From contig NZ_JAGYVZ010000003.1 of the NCBI RefSeq assembly GCF_018380615.1, positions 62,001-126,000 of the forward strand: a stretch of 64,000 nucleotides of DNA. The letters are read 5' to 3'. Positions 18,078-27,261 of the stretch are shown here, piece by piece; the first letter of the stretch is position 1; every line of letters starts with the position of its first letter. The notes under the pieces were generated by a model that saw only the letters and a program-made list of their open reading frames with translations, was not told where the DNA came from and searched no databases. The DNA is from Flavobacterium psychroterrae. GTDB lineage: Bacteria > Bacteroidota > Bacteroidia > Flavobacteriales > Flavobacteriaceae. A program made the position numbers and the translations under genes.

Positions 18078-19829
18078 ATGTATAGAAGTCATAATTGTGG
18101 CGAATTGAACGCCTCAAATATTAATACGGAAGTTACACTAGCGGGTTGGGTTCAGAAATCACGCGACAAAGGATTTATGAATTGGGTCGATTTACGTGAC
18201 CGTTATGGAATTACACAACTTATTTTCGACGAAAGTCGTACCGATAAGACTGTATTTGAATTGGCAAAAACTCTTGGTAGAGAATTTGTAATTCAGGTAA
18301 AAGGAACTGTTATTGAGCGTGAAGCCAAAAACAAAAATATTCCGACTGGTGAAATCGAAATTTTAGTTACAGAAATGACTGTTCTAAATGCAGCATTAAC
18401 GCCTCCGTTTACTATTGAAGATGAAACGGATGGTGGAGAAGATATTCGAATGAAATATCGTTATTTAGATATTAGAAGAAATCCTGTAAAAAACAGTTTA
18501 TTGTTCCGTCATAAAGTAGCGATGGAAGTTCGTAAGTATTTATCTGATTTAGATTTTTGCGAAGTTGAAACTCCTTATTTAATAAAATCGACTCCGGAAG
18601 GTGCAAGAGATTTCGTTGTACCAAGCCGTATGAACGAAGGACAATTTTATGCATTGCCACAATCTCCTCAAACTTTCAAACAATTATTGATGGTGGGTGG
18701 AATGGATAAATATTTCCAGATTGTAAAATGTTTCCGCGACGAAGATTTGCGTGCAGACCGTCAGCCTGAGTTTACACAAATCGATTGCGAAATGGCATTT
18801 GTGGAACAAGAAGATATTTTGAATGTTTTTGAAGGTCTGACAAGACATTTATTGAAAGAAATCAAAGGTATTGATGTAGATAAATTCCCTAGAATTACCT
18901 ACGATTATGCCATGAAAACATACGGAAATGACAAACCGGACATTCGTTTTGGGATGGAATTTGGTGAGTTAAACGAATTTGCAAAACACAAAGATTTCCC
19001 AGTATTCAATGCTGCAGAATTAGTTGTGGGAATTGCAGTTCCGGGAGCAGGAAATTATACCCGTAAAGAAATTGACGGATTAATTGACTGGGTAAAACGT
19101 CCGCAAGTTGGCGCATCAGGAATGGTATATGCAAAATGTAATGACGACGGAACTTTTAAATCATCTGTAGATAAATTCTACGATCAGGACGATTTAACAC
19201 AATGGGCAAAAATTACTGGGGCAAAATCTGGCGATATGATTTTTGTACTTTCCGGTCCGGCTGATAAAACACGTGGTCAGCTTTCTGCGCTTCGTATGGA
19301 ATTAGCAACTCGTTTAGGATTGCGTAAACCGGAAGAATTTGCTCCGTTATGGGTAGTTGATTTTCCTTTATTAGAATTGGATGAAGAAACTGGTCGTTAT
19401 CACGCTATGCACCACCCCTTTACATCTCCAAAACCGGAAGACATGCATTTGTTGGCAACAGAACCAGGAAAAGTTCGTGCTAATGCTTATGATATGGTTT
19501 TGAATGGAAATGAAATTGGCGGAGGTTCAATTCGTATTCATGATAAAGCAACACAACAGTTAATGTTTAAATATTTAGGTTTTACCGAAGATGAAGCAAA
19601 AGCACAATTTGGCTTTTTAATGGATGCTTTTCAGTTTGGAGCACCACCACACGGAGGTTTAGCATTTGGTCTTGACAGATTAGTTGCTATTTTAGGAGGC
19701 CAGGAAACGATTAGAGATTTCATTGCATTCCCAAAAAACAATTCAGGACGTGATGTAATGATCGATGCACCGGCTAAAATTGATGATGCACAATTAAAAG
19801 AATTACACATTAAAATTGACTCAATATAA
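18078..19829 (+). CDS. aspS: Aspartyl-tRNA synthetase
   Basis: A 583-residue class II synthetase that charges tRNA-Asp. The N-terminal OB-fold ([35 protein letters not shown]) binds the anticodon. The catalytic core carries motif 2 ([20 protein letters not shown]) and motif 3 ([16 protein letters not shown]), with the bacterial GAD insertion at about 280-420. The length matches bacterial AspRS. The ATG at 18078 gives the standard N-terminus; an ATG at 18045 would add 11 residues and lie upstream of the promoter element. It is monocistronic, closed by a strong terminator. Confidence 0.97.
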   Translation: MYRSHNCGELNASNINTEVTLAGWVQKSRDKGFMNWVDLRDRYGITQLIFDESRTDKTVFELAKTLGREFVIQVKGTVIEREAKNKNIPTGEIEILVTEMTVLNAALTPPFTIEDETDGGEDIRMKYRYLDIRRNPVKNSLLFRHKVAMEVRKYLSDLDFCEVETPYLIKSTPEGARDFVVPSRMNEGQFYALPQSPQTFKQLLMVGGMDKYFQIVKCFRDEDLRADRQPEFTQIDCEMAFVEQEDILNVFEGLTRHLLKEIKGIDVDKFPRITYDYAMKTYGNDKPDIRFGMEFGELNEFAKHKDFPVFNAAELVVGIAVPGAGNYTRKEIDGLIDWVKRPQVGASGMVYAKCNDDGTFKSSVDKFYDQDDLTQWAKITGAKSGDMIFVLSGPADKTRGQLSALRMELATRLGLRKPEEFAPLWVVDFPLLELDEETGRYHAMHHPFTSPKPEDMHLLATEPGKVRANAYDMVLNGNEIGGGSIRIHDKATQQLMFKYLGFTEDEAKAQFGFLMDAFQFGAPPHGGLAFGLDRLVAILGGQETIRDFIAFPKNNSGRDVMIDAPAKIDDAQLKELHIKIDSI

Positions 19830-19853
19830 ATTTCTGAGAATTTAAAAAATGAG

Positions 19854-19890
19854 ACGGCAGCTAAAAAATTTAGCTGCCGTTTTCCTTTTT
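19854..19890 (+). terminator. Terminator of aspS
   Basis: The stem ACGGCAGCTAAA / TTTAGCTGCCGT (12 base pairs, 3-base loop) is followed by a T-rich run. Confidence 0.88.
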
Positions 19891-20210
19891 ATACCTTTTT
19901 TGGTTTAAGAAAATATATTCATTAAAACGAACAATCTCAGTAAATACAAGTATTCTCTCACATAACCATTAATTAAGCAATTGACTTGTGCAAAAGTTAA
20001 GAAAAATTTGTAAACTATAAGCTACTTTTTTAACTTTTTTTCTTACAATTGACGATTCTTAAATAAAGTAGTTCCATATCAAAATTGATGCAATATAAAT
20101 AGCGAAAACACTGTGAATCAATAATTTTTACAAAAAATTAACACCTTCTTGTCTTTTGTATGAATTTATATATTACATTTGCTTCATTATAAATTATTAT
20201 TACAATTACA
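19891..20210. other. Intergenic region upstream of the cold-shock gene
   Basis: The 320 AT-rich bases hold no gene. The only clear signal is the promoter at 20149-20181. The 5' untranslated leader of the cold-shock mRNA would be short, about 20 bases. Confidence 0.5.
20149..20181 (+). promoter_or_regulatory. Promoter of the cold-shock gene
   Basis: TTG (20149-20151), 22 bases, then TACATTTG (20174-20181), 29 bases before the ATG. Confidence 0.6.
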
Positions 20211-20405
20211 ATGCGTACAGGTACAGTAAAATTTTTCAATGAATCTAAAGGTTATGGATTCATTACAGACGAAGAAACAGGAAAAGATATCTTCGTTCAC
20301 GCTTCAGGAATTAACGCGGAAGAATTACGCGAAGGTGACCGTGTAAGCTACGAAGAAGAAGAAGGAAGAAAAGGGAAAGTTGCTGCTAAAGTAGCAGTAA
20401 TCTAA
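20211..20405 (+). CDS. csp: Cold-shock domain protein (CspA family)
   Basis: A 64-residue single OB-fold protein that binds single-stranded nucleic acid. RNP1 is KGYGFITDE and RNP2 is DIFVHAS, both intact. The length fits the compact Csp form of Bacteroidota. It stands alone with its own promoter and terminator. It probably acts as an RNA chaperone in cold or growth transitions. Confidence 0.95.
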   Translation: MRTGTVKFFNESKGYGFITDEETGKDIFVHASGINAEELREGDRVSYEEEEGRKGKVAAKVAVI

Positions 20406-20445
20406 GAAAAATATAGCAATTTATTTTTTTTGCCTCTGAATGGTT

Positions 20446-20483
20446 TAAAAACGTTTCGATTAATTTCGAGACGTTTTTTTTTT
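20446..20483 (+). terminator. Terminator of the cold-shock gene
   Basis: AAAACGTTTCGA and TCGAGACGTTTT form an imperfect stem with a 6-base loop, followed by a long T-run. Confidence 0.75.
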
Positions 20484-20585
20484 GCTCAAATCTTAAAAAA
20501 AACTTAAAATAGGTTGTTATTATTTATAATCAATAAAAATTACAATTAATGACCCTTTAGTGATACACTTAAATCCTTTTTTAGC

Positions 20586-20616
20586 TTGTGATTTACAGAG
20601 TTGAAAGTTATCTTTG
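20586..20616 (+). promoter_or_regulatory. Promoter of the nuo operon
   Basis: TTG (20586-20588), 20 bases, then TATCTTTG (20609-20616). It decides the nuoA start: an in-frame TTG codon at 20601 lies inside the promoter, so translation begins at the ATG at 20649. Confidence 0.7.
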
Positions 20617-20648
20617 TGGCTTATTCTTTAAGTAAAAACCCTAAGTTT

Positions 20649-21014
20649 ATGCAATCTGATCAATACAGTTATCTTCCTATTTTAATGCAGTTTATTCTGG
20701 CTGTAGGTTTTGTGGTAGGAACAATCATTATTTCTGGAAAATTAGGACCCAAAAGAACCTCAGAAGTTAAAGATAAAAACTTTGAGTGCGGTATCGAATC
20801 TGTTGGTAACGCCCGTATTCCTTTTTCAGTAAAATATTTCCTGGTAGCCATTTTATTTGTATTGTTTGATGTAGAGGTGATTTTCCTTTATCCTTGGGCA
20901 GTAAACTTTAAAGAACTTGGCATTGAAGGAATGTTAAAGATGATCGTATTCATGTCACTTCTTTTAGTTGGCTTTTTCTATATCATCAAGAAAAAAGCAT
21001 TAGACTGGGAATAA
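20649..21014 (+). CDS. nuoA: NADH-quinone oxidoreductase subunit A
   Basis: A 121-residue membrane subunit of complex I. It has three transmembrane helices with the conserved loop KDKNFECGIESVGNARIPFSVK between the first and second and FDVEVIFLYPWA in the second. The start at 20649 (MQSDQYSYLPIL) is chosen because the promoter covers the earlier frame. First gene of the 14-gene nuo operon. It is separated from nuoB by 175 bases of AT-rich sequence with TAAAATC-type repeats. Confidence 0.95.
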   Translation: MQSDQYSYLPILMQFILAVGFVVGTIIISGKLGPKRTSEVKDKNFECGIESVGNARIPFSVKYFLVAILFVLFDVEVIFLYPWAVNFKELGIEGMLKMIVFMSLLLVGFFYIIKKKALDWE

Positions 21015-21189
21015 AACGGTTTTAGATTTTAGATTAGTGATTTTAGATTTAAGAATCGGTTATCCGAATAGATTTAGAATTACAATTTAAGATTTGATTT
21101 CCTCGAATTAATATACTGATTTAAAAATTGATTTTAACTTTTACGATTTCCCCAAATCTAAAATCTAAAATCAGAAATCTAAAATAAAA
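21015..21189. repeat. AT-rich repeat tract between nuoA and nuoB
   Basis: It consists of repeated words of the type TTTTAGATT and its complement AAATCTAAAA, facing each other around 21025-21060 and 21155-21185. A similar tract lies between nuoD and nuoE (23527-23650). No gene is visible. Confidence 0.5.
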
Positions 21190-21738
21190 ATGAGCGATTC
21201 AAAAGTAAATATGGTTGCCCCTCCTGAAGGTGTTGTTGGTGAAGGTTTTTTCGCCACAAAACTAAATGATGTAGTAGGTATGGCGCGCGCGAATTCTCTT
21301 TGGCCTTTACCCTTTGCAACTTCTTGTTGCGGAATCGAGTTTATGGCAACAATGGCTTCACATTATGATTTAGCACGATTTGGTTCTGAGCGTGTGAGTT
21401 TTTCTCCCCGTCAGGCTGATATGTTAATGGTAATGGGAACTATTTCTAAAAAAATGGCTCCTATTTTAAGACAAGTTTACGAACAAATGGCTGAACCTCG
21501 TTGGGTTATTGCAGTTGGAGCTTGTGCTTCATCAGGCGGAATCTTCGATACTTATTCAGTTTTACAAGGAATTGACAAAGTGATTCCAGTTGACGTTTAT
21601 GTACCGGGATGTCCACCAAGACCAGAACAAATAGTAGATGGAGTAATGAAACTTCAAGAATTGGTAAGATCAGAATCTGTAAGACGCAGAAGTTCACCAG
21701 AGTACCAAGAATTACTAGCTTCATATAACATTTCATAA
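21190..21738 (+). CDS. nuoB: NADH-quinone oxidoreductase subunit B
   Basis: A 182-residue peripheral-arm subunit that carries the terminal N2 [4Fe-4S] cluster donating electrons to quinone. The ligand cysteines are visible in the tandem pair TSCCGIEFMA, in GACASSGG and in PGCPPRPEQ. The length is normal. It is followed by nuoC with one base between stop and start. Confidence 0.97.
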   Translation: MSDSKVNMVAPPEGVVGEGFFATKLNDVVGMARANSLWPLPFATSCCGIEFMATMASHYDLARFGSERVSFSPRQADMLMVMGTISKKMAPILRQVYEQMAEPRWVIAVGACASSGGIFDTYSVLQGIDKVIPVDVYVPGCPPRPEQIVDGVMKLQELVRSESVRRRSSPEYQELLASYNIS

Positions 21739-21739
21739 G

Positions 21740-22261
21740 ATGGCTTTAGAAAATACCCTGATTCAGGATAAACTTACAGAAACATTTGACGCAAGTGTTT
21801 TTAACTTTCAAGAAGAAAGAGATATTTTTTCACTGGAAACTACTGCTGATAAAATCACAGCCTTAATTCTTTTTTTGAAAAACGATTCTGACTTACGTTT
21901 TCACTTTTTAACCGATTTATGCGGTATTCATTATCCGGACAACGAATTAGATCGTCAGTTTGCAATAGTGTATCACATGCACAATTGGTACGAAAACAAA
22001 CGTATTAGAATCAAAGTATATCTTAACGGCGAAAAACCTGAGATAAAAACCATTTCAAACATTTTCTTAAGTTCAAACTGGATGGAAAGAGAAACATACG
22101 ATTTTTTCGGGATTAACTTTATTGGACATCCACAATTGAAACGTATTTTGAATATGGATGAAATGATATCATTCCCAATGCGAAAAGAATTCCCAATGGA
22201 AGACAGCGGAAGAACTGATAAGGATGACAGATTCTTTGGAAGAACAACAACAAATTGCTAA
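21740..22261 (+). CDS. nuoC: NADH-quinone oxidoreductase subunit C
   Basis: A 173-residue 30-kDa-type subunit of the complex I connecting module. The typical signature is at LSSNWMERETYDFFGINFIGHPQLKRIL, followed by RKEFPMED near the C-terminus. It is separate from NuoD here, unlike the NuoCD fusion of enterobacteria. It starts one base after the nuoB stop. Confidence 0.95.
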   Translation: MALENTLIQDKLTETFDASVFNFQEERDIFSLETTADKITALILFLKNDSDLRFHFLTDLCGIHYPDNELDRQFAIVYHMHNWYENKRIRIKVYLNGEKPEIKTISNIFLSSNWMERETYDFFGINFIGHPQLKRILNMDEMISFPMRKEFPMEDSGRTDKDDRFFGRTTTNC

Positions 22262-22285
22262 AAAATAAATAATTCAACATTATAA

Positions 22286-23524
22286 ATGTCAGAACTATTA
22301 TTACCACCAGAGCATCGTTATGCTAAAATAGTAAAGGATAAACTAAACGAAGACGGAAGCGAGCTTTCAGTATTGAATTTAGGTCCAACACACCCGGCCA
22401 CTCACGGTATTTTTCAAAATATCCTGTTGATGGACGGAGAAAGAATTCTTGAAGCTGAACCTACTATTGGTTACATTCACAGAGCTTTCGAAAAAATTGC
22501 CGAAAATCGTCCTTTTTACCAAATTACTCCTCTTACAGACCGTATGAACTATTGCTCCTCTCCTATTAACAATATGGGATGGTGGATGACTTTAGAGAAA
22601 CTACTAAATATCGAAGTGCCTAAACGTGCTCAATATTTAAGAGTTATCGTAATGGAATTGGCGCGTATTACGGATCACTTGATTTGTAATTCGATTCTGG
22701 GCGTTGATACTGGTGCTTATACCGGTTTCTTATATGTATTTCAATTTAGAGAAAAAGTTTATGAGATCTACGAAGAAATTTGTGGTGCTCGATTAACAAC
22801 AAATATGGGAAGAATTGGTGGTTTCGAAAGAGATTGGTCACCAGAAGCTTTCCGCAAACTAGATGTGTTTTTAAAAGATTTTCCTGTCGCTTGGCAAGAA
22901 TTTGAAAATTTATTCGAAAGAAACAGAATTTTCCTTGACAGAACTGTAGACGTAGGTGCGATCTCAGCAGAGCAAGCAATGGCATATGGATTTACAGGTC
23001 CAAACTTACGTGCTGCCGGAGTTGATTATGACGTTCGTGTTGCACATCCTTACTCTTCTTATGAAGATTTCGATTTTATTGTTCCTGTTGGAAAATCAGG
23101 TGACACTTACGATCGTTTCTGTGTTCGTAATGCAGAAGTTCGCGAAAGTTTAAGCATCATTCGTCAGGCTTTAGATAAAATGCCAGCCGGAAATGAATAC
23201 CACGCAGAAGTTCCTGACTATTACCTTCCTCCAAAAGAAGATGTTTATACTTCAATGGAATCTTTAATTTATCACTTTAAGATAGTAATGGGAGAAGTTC
23301 CTGTACCGGTTGCAGAAATCTATCATCCTGTTGAAGGCGGAAATGGAGAACTAGGATTTTATTTAGTTACAGACGGAAGCAGAACTCCATACAGATTACA
23401 TTTTAGAAGACCTTGTTTTATTTATTACCAGGCATATCCTGAAATGATTAAAGGCGCTTTATTATCAGATGCAATTGTTATTCTATCAAGTTTAAATGTA
23501 ATTGCAGGAGAATTAGACGCATAA
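22286..23524 (+). CDS. nuoD: NADH-quinone oxidoreductase subunit D
   Basis: A 412-residue 49-kDa-type subunit that with NuoB forms the quinone-binding site. The family start LNLGPTHPATHGIFQ and the sequences GYIHRAFEKIAENR and GRIGGFERDW are present, and the C-terminus ends with VILSSLNVIAGELDA. The length is normal for a stand-alone NuoD. It follows nuoC after 24 bases. Confidence 0.97.
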   Translation: MSELLLPPEHRYAKIVKDKLNEDGSELSVLNLGPTHPATHGIFQNILLMDGERILEAEPTIGYIHRAFEKIAENRPFYQITPLTDRMNYCSSPINNMGWWMTLEKLLNIEVPKRAQYLRVIVMELARITDHLICNSILGVDTGAYTGFLYVFQFREKVYEIYEEICGARLTTNMGRIGGFERDWSPEAFRKLDVFLKDFPVAWQEFENLFERNRIFLDRTVDVGAISAEQAMAYGFTGPNLRAAGVDYDVRVAHPYSSYEDFDFIVPVGKSGDTYDRFCVRNAEVRESLSIIRQALDKMPAGNEYHAEVPDYYLPPKEDVYTSMESLIYHFKIVMGEVPVPVAEIYHPVEGGNGELGFYLVTDGSRTPYRLHFRRPCFIYYQAYPEMIKGALLSDAIVILSSLNVIAGELDA

Positions 23525-23650
23525 ACAGATTGCAGAGTTTAGATTTTAGATTGAAAAATCGAGGATCTAAAATAAAAAAGATTGCAGAATGCCGATTTAT
23601 AGATCAAGATTGAAAAATCTAAAATCTAAAATCTAAAATCCAAAATAAAA
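23525..23650. repeat. TAAAATC-type repeat tract between nuoD and nuoE
   Basis: At least three tandem copies of AAAATCT occur near 23617-23642, with facing complementary words near 23530-23570. It resembles the tract between nuoA and nuoB. No gene. Confidence 0.5.
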
Positions 23651-24181
23651 ATGGAACGTAAACATTACAAACAAGAAATAAACATGACTGAAGCATTGAT
23701 GAATCGCATCAATGAATTAATCAGTCATTATCCTGAAGACAAAAGAAAATCAGCTTTGTTGCCTGTTTTGCATGAAGTGCAGGATGCGCATGATAACTGG
23801 TTAAGTACAGAGTTGCAGGATAAAGTTGCTGAAATTTTGCATATAAAACCAATTGAGGTTTATGAAGTAGTTACTTTTTATACCATGTACAACCAGAAAC
23901 CAATTGGAAAATACATGTTTGAATTTTGCCAGACTTCTTGTTGTTGTTTAAATGGAGCTGAAAATTTAATGGATTATACTTCTGAAAAATTAGGCATTAA
24001 AATGGGCGAAACAACTCCGGACGGAATGTTTACCATTGCCGGTGTAGAATGTTTAGGTGCCTGCGGATATGCTCCGATGATGCAGTTGGGAGATTTCTAC
24101 AAAGAAAAATTGACAGAAGACAAAATCGATCAGTTAATCGCTGATTGTAGAGATGATAAAATAATATTACACGATAAATAA
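23651..24181 (+). CDS. nuoE: NADH-quinone oxidoreductase subunit E
   Basis: A 176-residue 24-kDa-type subunit of the NADH dehydrogenase module with one [2Fe-2S] cluster. The ligands lie in FCQTSCCCLNGAENL and VECLGACGYAPMMQ, which give the C-x4-C and C-x3-C pairs. The thioredoxin-like fold is preceded by the helical region EALMNRINELISHYPEDKRKSAL. An internal ATG at 23684 is an alternative start. It ends one base before nuoF. Confidence 0.95.
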   Translation: MERKHYKQEINMTEALMNRINELISHYPEDKRKSALLPVLHEVQDAHDNWLSTELQDKVAEILHIKPIEVYEVVTFYTMYNQKPIGKYMFEFCQTSCCCLNGAENLMDYTSEKLGIKMGETTPDGMFTIAGVECLGACGYAPMMQLGDFYKEKLTEDKIDQLIADCRDDKIILHDK

Positions 24182-24182
24182 T

Positions 24183-25553
24183 ATGTCACAAAAAATATTA
24201 TTAGATAAAATCAATGTTCCGGGTATCAAAACCTACGAAGTATATCGCCAAAATGGTGGTTATGCTTCTGTAGAAAAAGCTTTAAAAACACTTACGCCAG
24301 ACGAAGTTGTTGAAGAAGTAAAAAAATCAGGTCTTCGTGGTCGTGGTGGAGCAGGTTTCCCAGCCGGAATGAAATGGAGTTTTATTGACAAAAAATCAGG
24401 AAAACCAAGACATTTAGTTTGCAACGCCGATGAGTCTGAACCGGGAACTTTCAAAGATCGTTATTTGATGGAATTTATTCCTCACTTATTGATCGAAGGA
24501 ATGATCACTTCAAGTTTTGCCTTAGGCGCTAACTTATCATATATCTACATTCGTGGAGAATATATGTGGGTTTTCAAAATATTAGAAAGAGCGATCGCCG
24601 AAGCTAAAGCAGCCGGTTGGTTAGGAAAAAATATATTAGGAACAGGTTACGATTTAGAATTATATGTTCATTGTGGAGCTGGTGCTTATATTTGTGGAGA
24701 AGAAACTGCACTTATCGAATCATTAGAAGGTAAAAGAGGAAATCCTCGTATCAAACCACCATTTCCTGCAGTTTCAGGATTATGGGCAAATCCTACAGTA
24801 GTAAATAATGTTGAAACTATTGCAACTGTGCCATGGATTATCAACAATTCTGGTGATGATTATGCTAAAATAGGTATAGGTCGTTCTACAGGAACTAAAT
24901 TGATCTCAGCTTCAGGACACATAAAAAATCCGGGAGTTTACGAAATTGAATTAGGATTAAGTGTTGACGAATTCATGAATTCTGATGAATATTTGGGAGG
25001 AATGTCTTCGAGCAGACCTTTGAAAGCATTTGTTCCCGGAGGATCTTCAGTACCAATTTTGCCAGCTGAATTAATTTTTAAAACTGCAAATGGTGAAGAC
25101 AGATTAATGTCTTACGAATCTTTAAGTGATGGTGGTTTTGCGACCGGATCGATGTTAGGTTCAGGAGGATTTATCGTTTATAATGATACTGCTTGTGTAG
25201 TAAGAAACACTTGGAATTTTTCTCGTTTCTATCACCATGAATCTTGCGGACAATGTACGCCTTGTCGTGAAGGAACCGGATGGTTAGAAAAAATATTGTG
25301 GAGAATCGAAAACGGTCAGGGCCGTGAAGAAGATATCGAATTATTATGGAGCATTCAAAGTAAAATCGAAGGTAATACGATTTGCCCGCTTGGAGATGCA
25401 GCAGCATGGCCAGTAGCAGCAGCAATTCGCCACTTTAGAGATGAATTTGAATACCACGTTCGTTTCCCTGAAAAAATAAAAAATAGAGATCACTTTGTTA
25501 CTGAACCTTTCTCGCAAGTAAAGCATTTAGTAGGCGGTAAAATGATTGTATAA
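24183..25553 (+). CDS. nuoF: NADH-quinone oxidoreductase subunit F
   Basis: A 456-residue 51-kDa-type subunit that binds NADH and FMN and passes electrons to the N3 cluster. The NADH/FMN glycine-rich loop is GLRGRGGAGFPAGMKW. A second signature is GAYICGEETALIESLEGKRG. The [4Fe-4S] ligands are in ESCGQCTPCREGTGW plus the later cysteine in NTICPLGDAA. The length is normal. It is followed not by nuoG but by an unrelated small gene. Confidence 0.97.
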   Translation: MSQKILLDKINVPGIKTYEVYRQNGGYASVEKALKTLTPDEVVEEVKKSGLRGRGGAGFPAGMKWSFIDKKSGKPRHLVCNADESEPGTFKDRYLMEFIPHLLIEGMITSSFALGANLSYIYIRGEYMWVFKILERAIAEAKAAGWLGKNILGTGYDLELYVHCGAGAYICGEETALIESLEGKRGNPRIKPPFPAVSGLWANPTVVNNVETIATVPWIINNSGDDYAKIGIGRSTGTKLISASGHIKNPGVYEIELGLSVDEFMNSDEYLGGMSSSRPLKAFVPGGSSVPILPAELIFKTANGEDRLMSYESLSDGGFATGSMLGSGGFIVYNDTACVVRNTWNFSRFYHHESCGQCTPCREGTGWLEKILWRIENGQGREEDIELLWSIQSKIEGNTICPLGDAAAWPVAAAIRHFRDEFEYHVRFPEKIKNRDHFVTEPFSQVKHLVGGKMIV

Positions 25554-25566
25554 GAATTAATCCATA

Positions 25567-26136
25567 TTGAATAAAATAATTTTTTCTTTAGTATTTTGCT
25601 TTATAAGTACAATCTTTTACAGCCAAAACTACAAAGGATATTATATAACAAATGACGATGACACTATAACATGTAGCTTTGACATTCCTGTTATCTTATT
25701 TGATTCGAAAAAGTTTGACCCTCAAACGGTCAGAAATAAAATAAATGTTATTACAGAGAATGGTGAGAAGTTAAAATTTAAACCAAATCAAATCAAGTCG
25801 TTCTTTATTAAAGAGACAAAAAATGGAAATTATAATTTTGTGAGTATTATCGATCAAAATTATTTTTATCATGAAATTATAAGGGGTAAATTATCTTATT
25901 ATAAAGTATATTTAAACAACTCAGGTGGAGTATTAGGTTATTATGCTAGTGTTAAATATTTTATTATCAAGGACAACAATTTAACAGAATTGAATTCAAT
26001 GAATCTAAAAAAAGGGCTTTCCAAACAAATTAAGGATTACCCAGAACTAGATCAAAAATGGATGGACTCTAGTAATTATTACAAAGTCAATCAAATAGAA
26101 GAGGTTATAGAATTATATAATGAGCATTTCAAATAG
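25567..26136 (+). CDS. Exported hypothetical protein inserted in the nuo operon
   Basis: A 189-residue protein with a signal peptide (MNKIIFSLVFCFISTIFYSQ). It appears to start at TTG at 25567, because the signal peptide begins exactly there and no nearby ATG preserves it. The mature part is beta-rich and polar, with no cysteine or metal motif and no resemblance to a complex I subunit. It sits 13 bases after nuoF and 93 before nuoG on the same strand, so it must be read on the nuo transcript. It is notably richer in A and T than the nuo genes. A recent insertion is likely. Function unknown. Confidence 0.7.
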   Translation: MNKIIFSLVFCFISTIFYSQNYKGYYITNDDDTITCSFDIPVILFDSKKFDPQTVRNKINVITENGEKLKFKPNQIKSFFIKETKNGNYNFVSIIDQNYFYHEIIRGKLSYYKVYLNNSGGVLGYYASVKYFIIKDNNLTELNSMNLKKGLSKQIKDYPELDQKWMDSSNYYKVNQIEEVIELYNEHFK

Positions 26137-26229
26137 TAAAAAAATAAAGCAGAAAGTTATAAAGTTAATAGTTAAAAGAATGGAAACTCCTTTGAATATT
26201 TCAACTTTCAACATTCAAATCATAAAGAA

Positions 26230-27261
26230 ATGAAAGTAACCATAGACGGTCAAAGTATAGACGTAGAGCCAGGAACAACGATCCTGCAAGCTGCACGTAT
26301 GATTGGTGGAGATTTAGTTCCGCCAGCCATGTGCTATTACTCAAAATTAAAAGGCAGCGGCGGTAAATGTCGTTGTTGTTTAGTTGAAGTGGCAAAAGGA
26401 AGTGAAGCTGACCCAAGACCAATGCCAAAATTAATGGCATCTTGTGTAACAGGCTGTATGGACGGAATGGAAGTGAACAGTAAATCATCGGATCGTGTGA
26501 ACGAAGCCCGTAAATCTGTTACTGAATTTTTGTTAATCAATCACCCATTAGACTGTCCGGTTTGTGATCAGGCTGGTGAATGCGATCTTCAAAACTTGAG
26601 TTTTGAGCACGGAAACCCAAAATCACGTTTTATTGAAGAAAAAAGAACATTTGAGCCAGAAGATATTGGTCCACATATTCAACTACATATGAACCGTTGC
26701 ATTTTATGTCAAAGATGTGTACAAGTTGCAGATCAGTTGACGGACAACAGAGTTCACGGAGTATTAGATCGTGGAGATCATGCTAATATTTCTACTGGAA
26801 TTTCTAAAGCTATCGACAATGAATTCTCAGGAAATATGATCGACGTTTGTCCTGTTGGGGCATTGACTGATAAAACTTTCCGTTTTAAATCAAGAGTTTG
26901 GTTCAACAAACCTTACAATGCACACAGAGAATGTACAACTCCAGGATGTTGTGGAAAAACTACTGTTTGGATGTTTGGAGGAGAAATTCAACGTGTAACT
27001 GGTCGTAAAGATGAGTACCATGAAGTAGAGGAATTCATTTGCAACAGTTGTCGTTTTGATCACAAAAATGTGAATGACTGGGTTATTGAAGGACCAAGAG
27101 AATTTGAAAAAGATTCTGTTATCAACCAAAACAATTACACTCAAAAATTAGAGAAAGTAATAATTGATACAGAAAAAACAATACTAGAAGGTAGAGATAT
27201 CGACCGTAAAAAAATTAGTATGGCTGAGATTCCATTAAACACTAACAACAAAAATTCTTAA
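26230..27261 (+). CDS. nuoG: NADH-quinone oxidoreductase subunit G, short form
   Basis: A 343-residue iron-sulfur subunit. It keeps the N-terminal ferredoxin-like [2Fe-2S] site (MCYYSKLKGSGGKCRCCLVEV), the His/Cys region CPVCDQAGECDLQ, the two-cluster region HMNRCILCQRCVQ and CPVG, and then the CTTPGCCGK plus EEFICNSCRFDH segment that corresponds to the 4Fe-4S part of the molybdopterin-like domain. It stops soon after, so the large C-terminal domain of about 500 residues present in E. coli NuoG is missing. My recollection is that related flavobacterial NuoG proteins are also short. It overlaps nuoH by one base. Confidence 0.93.
   Translation: MKVTIDGQSIDVEPGTTILQAARMIGGDLVPPAMCYYSKLKGSGGKCRCCLVEVAKGSEADPRPMPKLMASCVTGCMDGMEVNSKSSDRVNEARKSVTEFLLINHPLDCPVCDQAGECDLQNLSFEHGNPKSRFIEEKRTFEPEDIGPHIQLHMNRCILCQRCVQVADQLTDNRVHGVLDRGDHANISTGISKAIDNEFSGNMIDVCPVGALTDKTFRFKSRVWFNKPYNAHRECTTPGCCGKTTVWMFGGEIQRVTGRKDEYHEVEEFICNSCRFDHKNVNDWVIEGPREFEKDSVINQNNYTQKLEKVIIDTEKTILEGRDIDRKKISMAEIPLNTNNKNS

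Noticed and set aside
20601..20648. An upstream start for nuoA at a TTG codon
   Set aside because: The promoter elements TTG-N20-TATCTTTG overlap this stretch, so it would not be transcribed.
23600..23645. A CRISPR-like repeat array in the TAAAATC tract
   Set aside because: Units are 7-8 bases with no spacers; it is a low-complexity tract.
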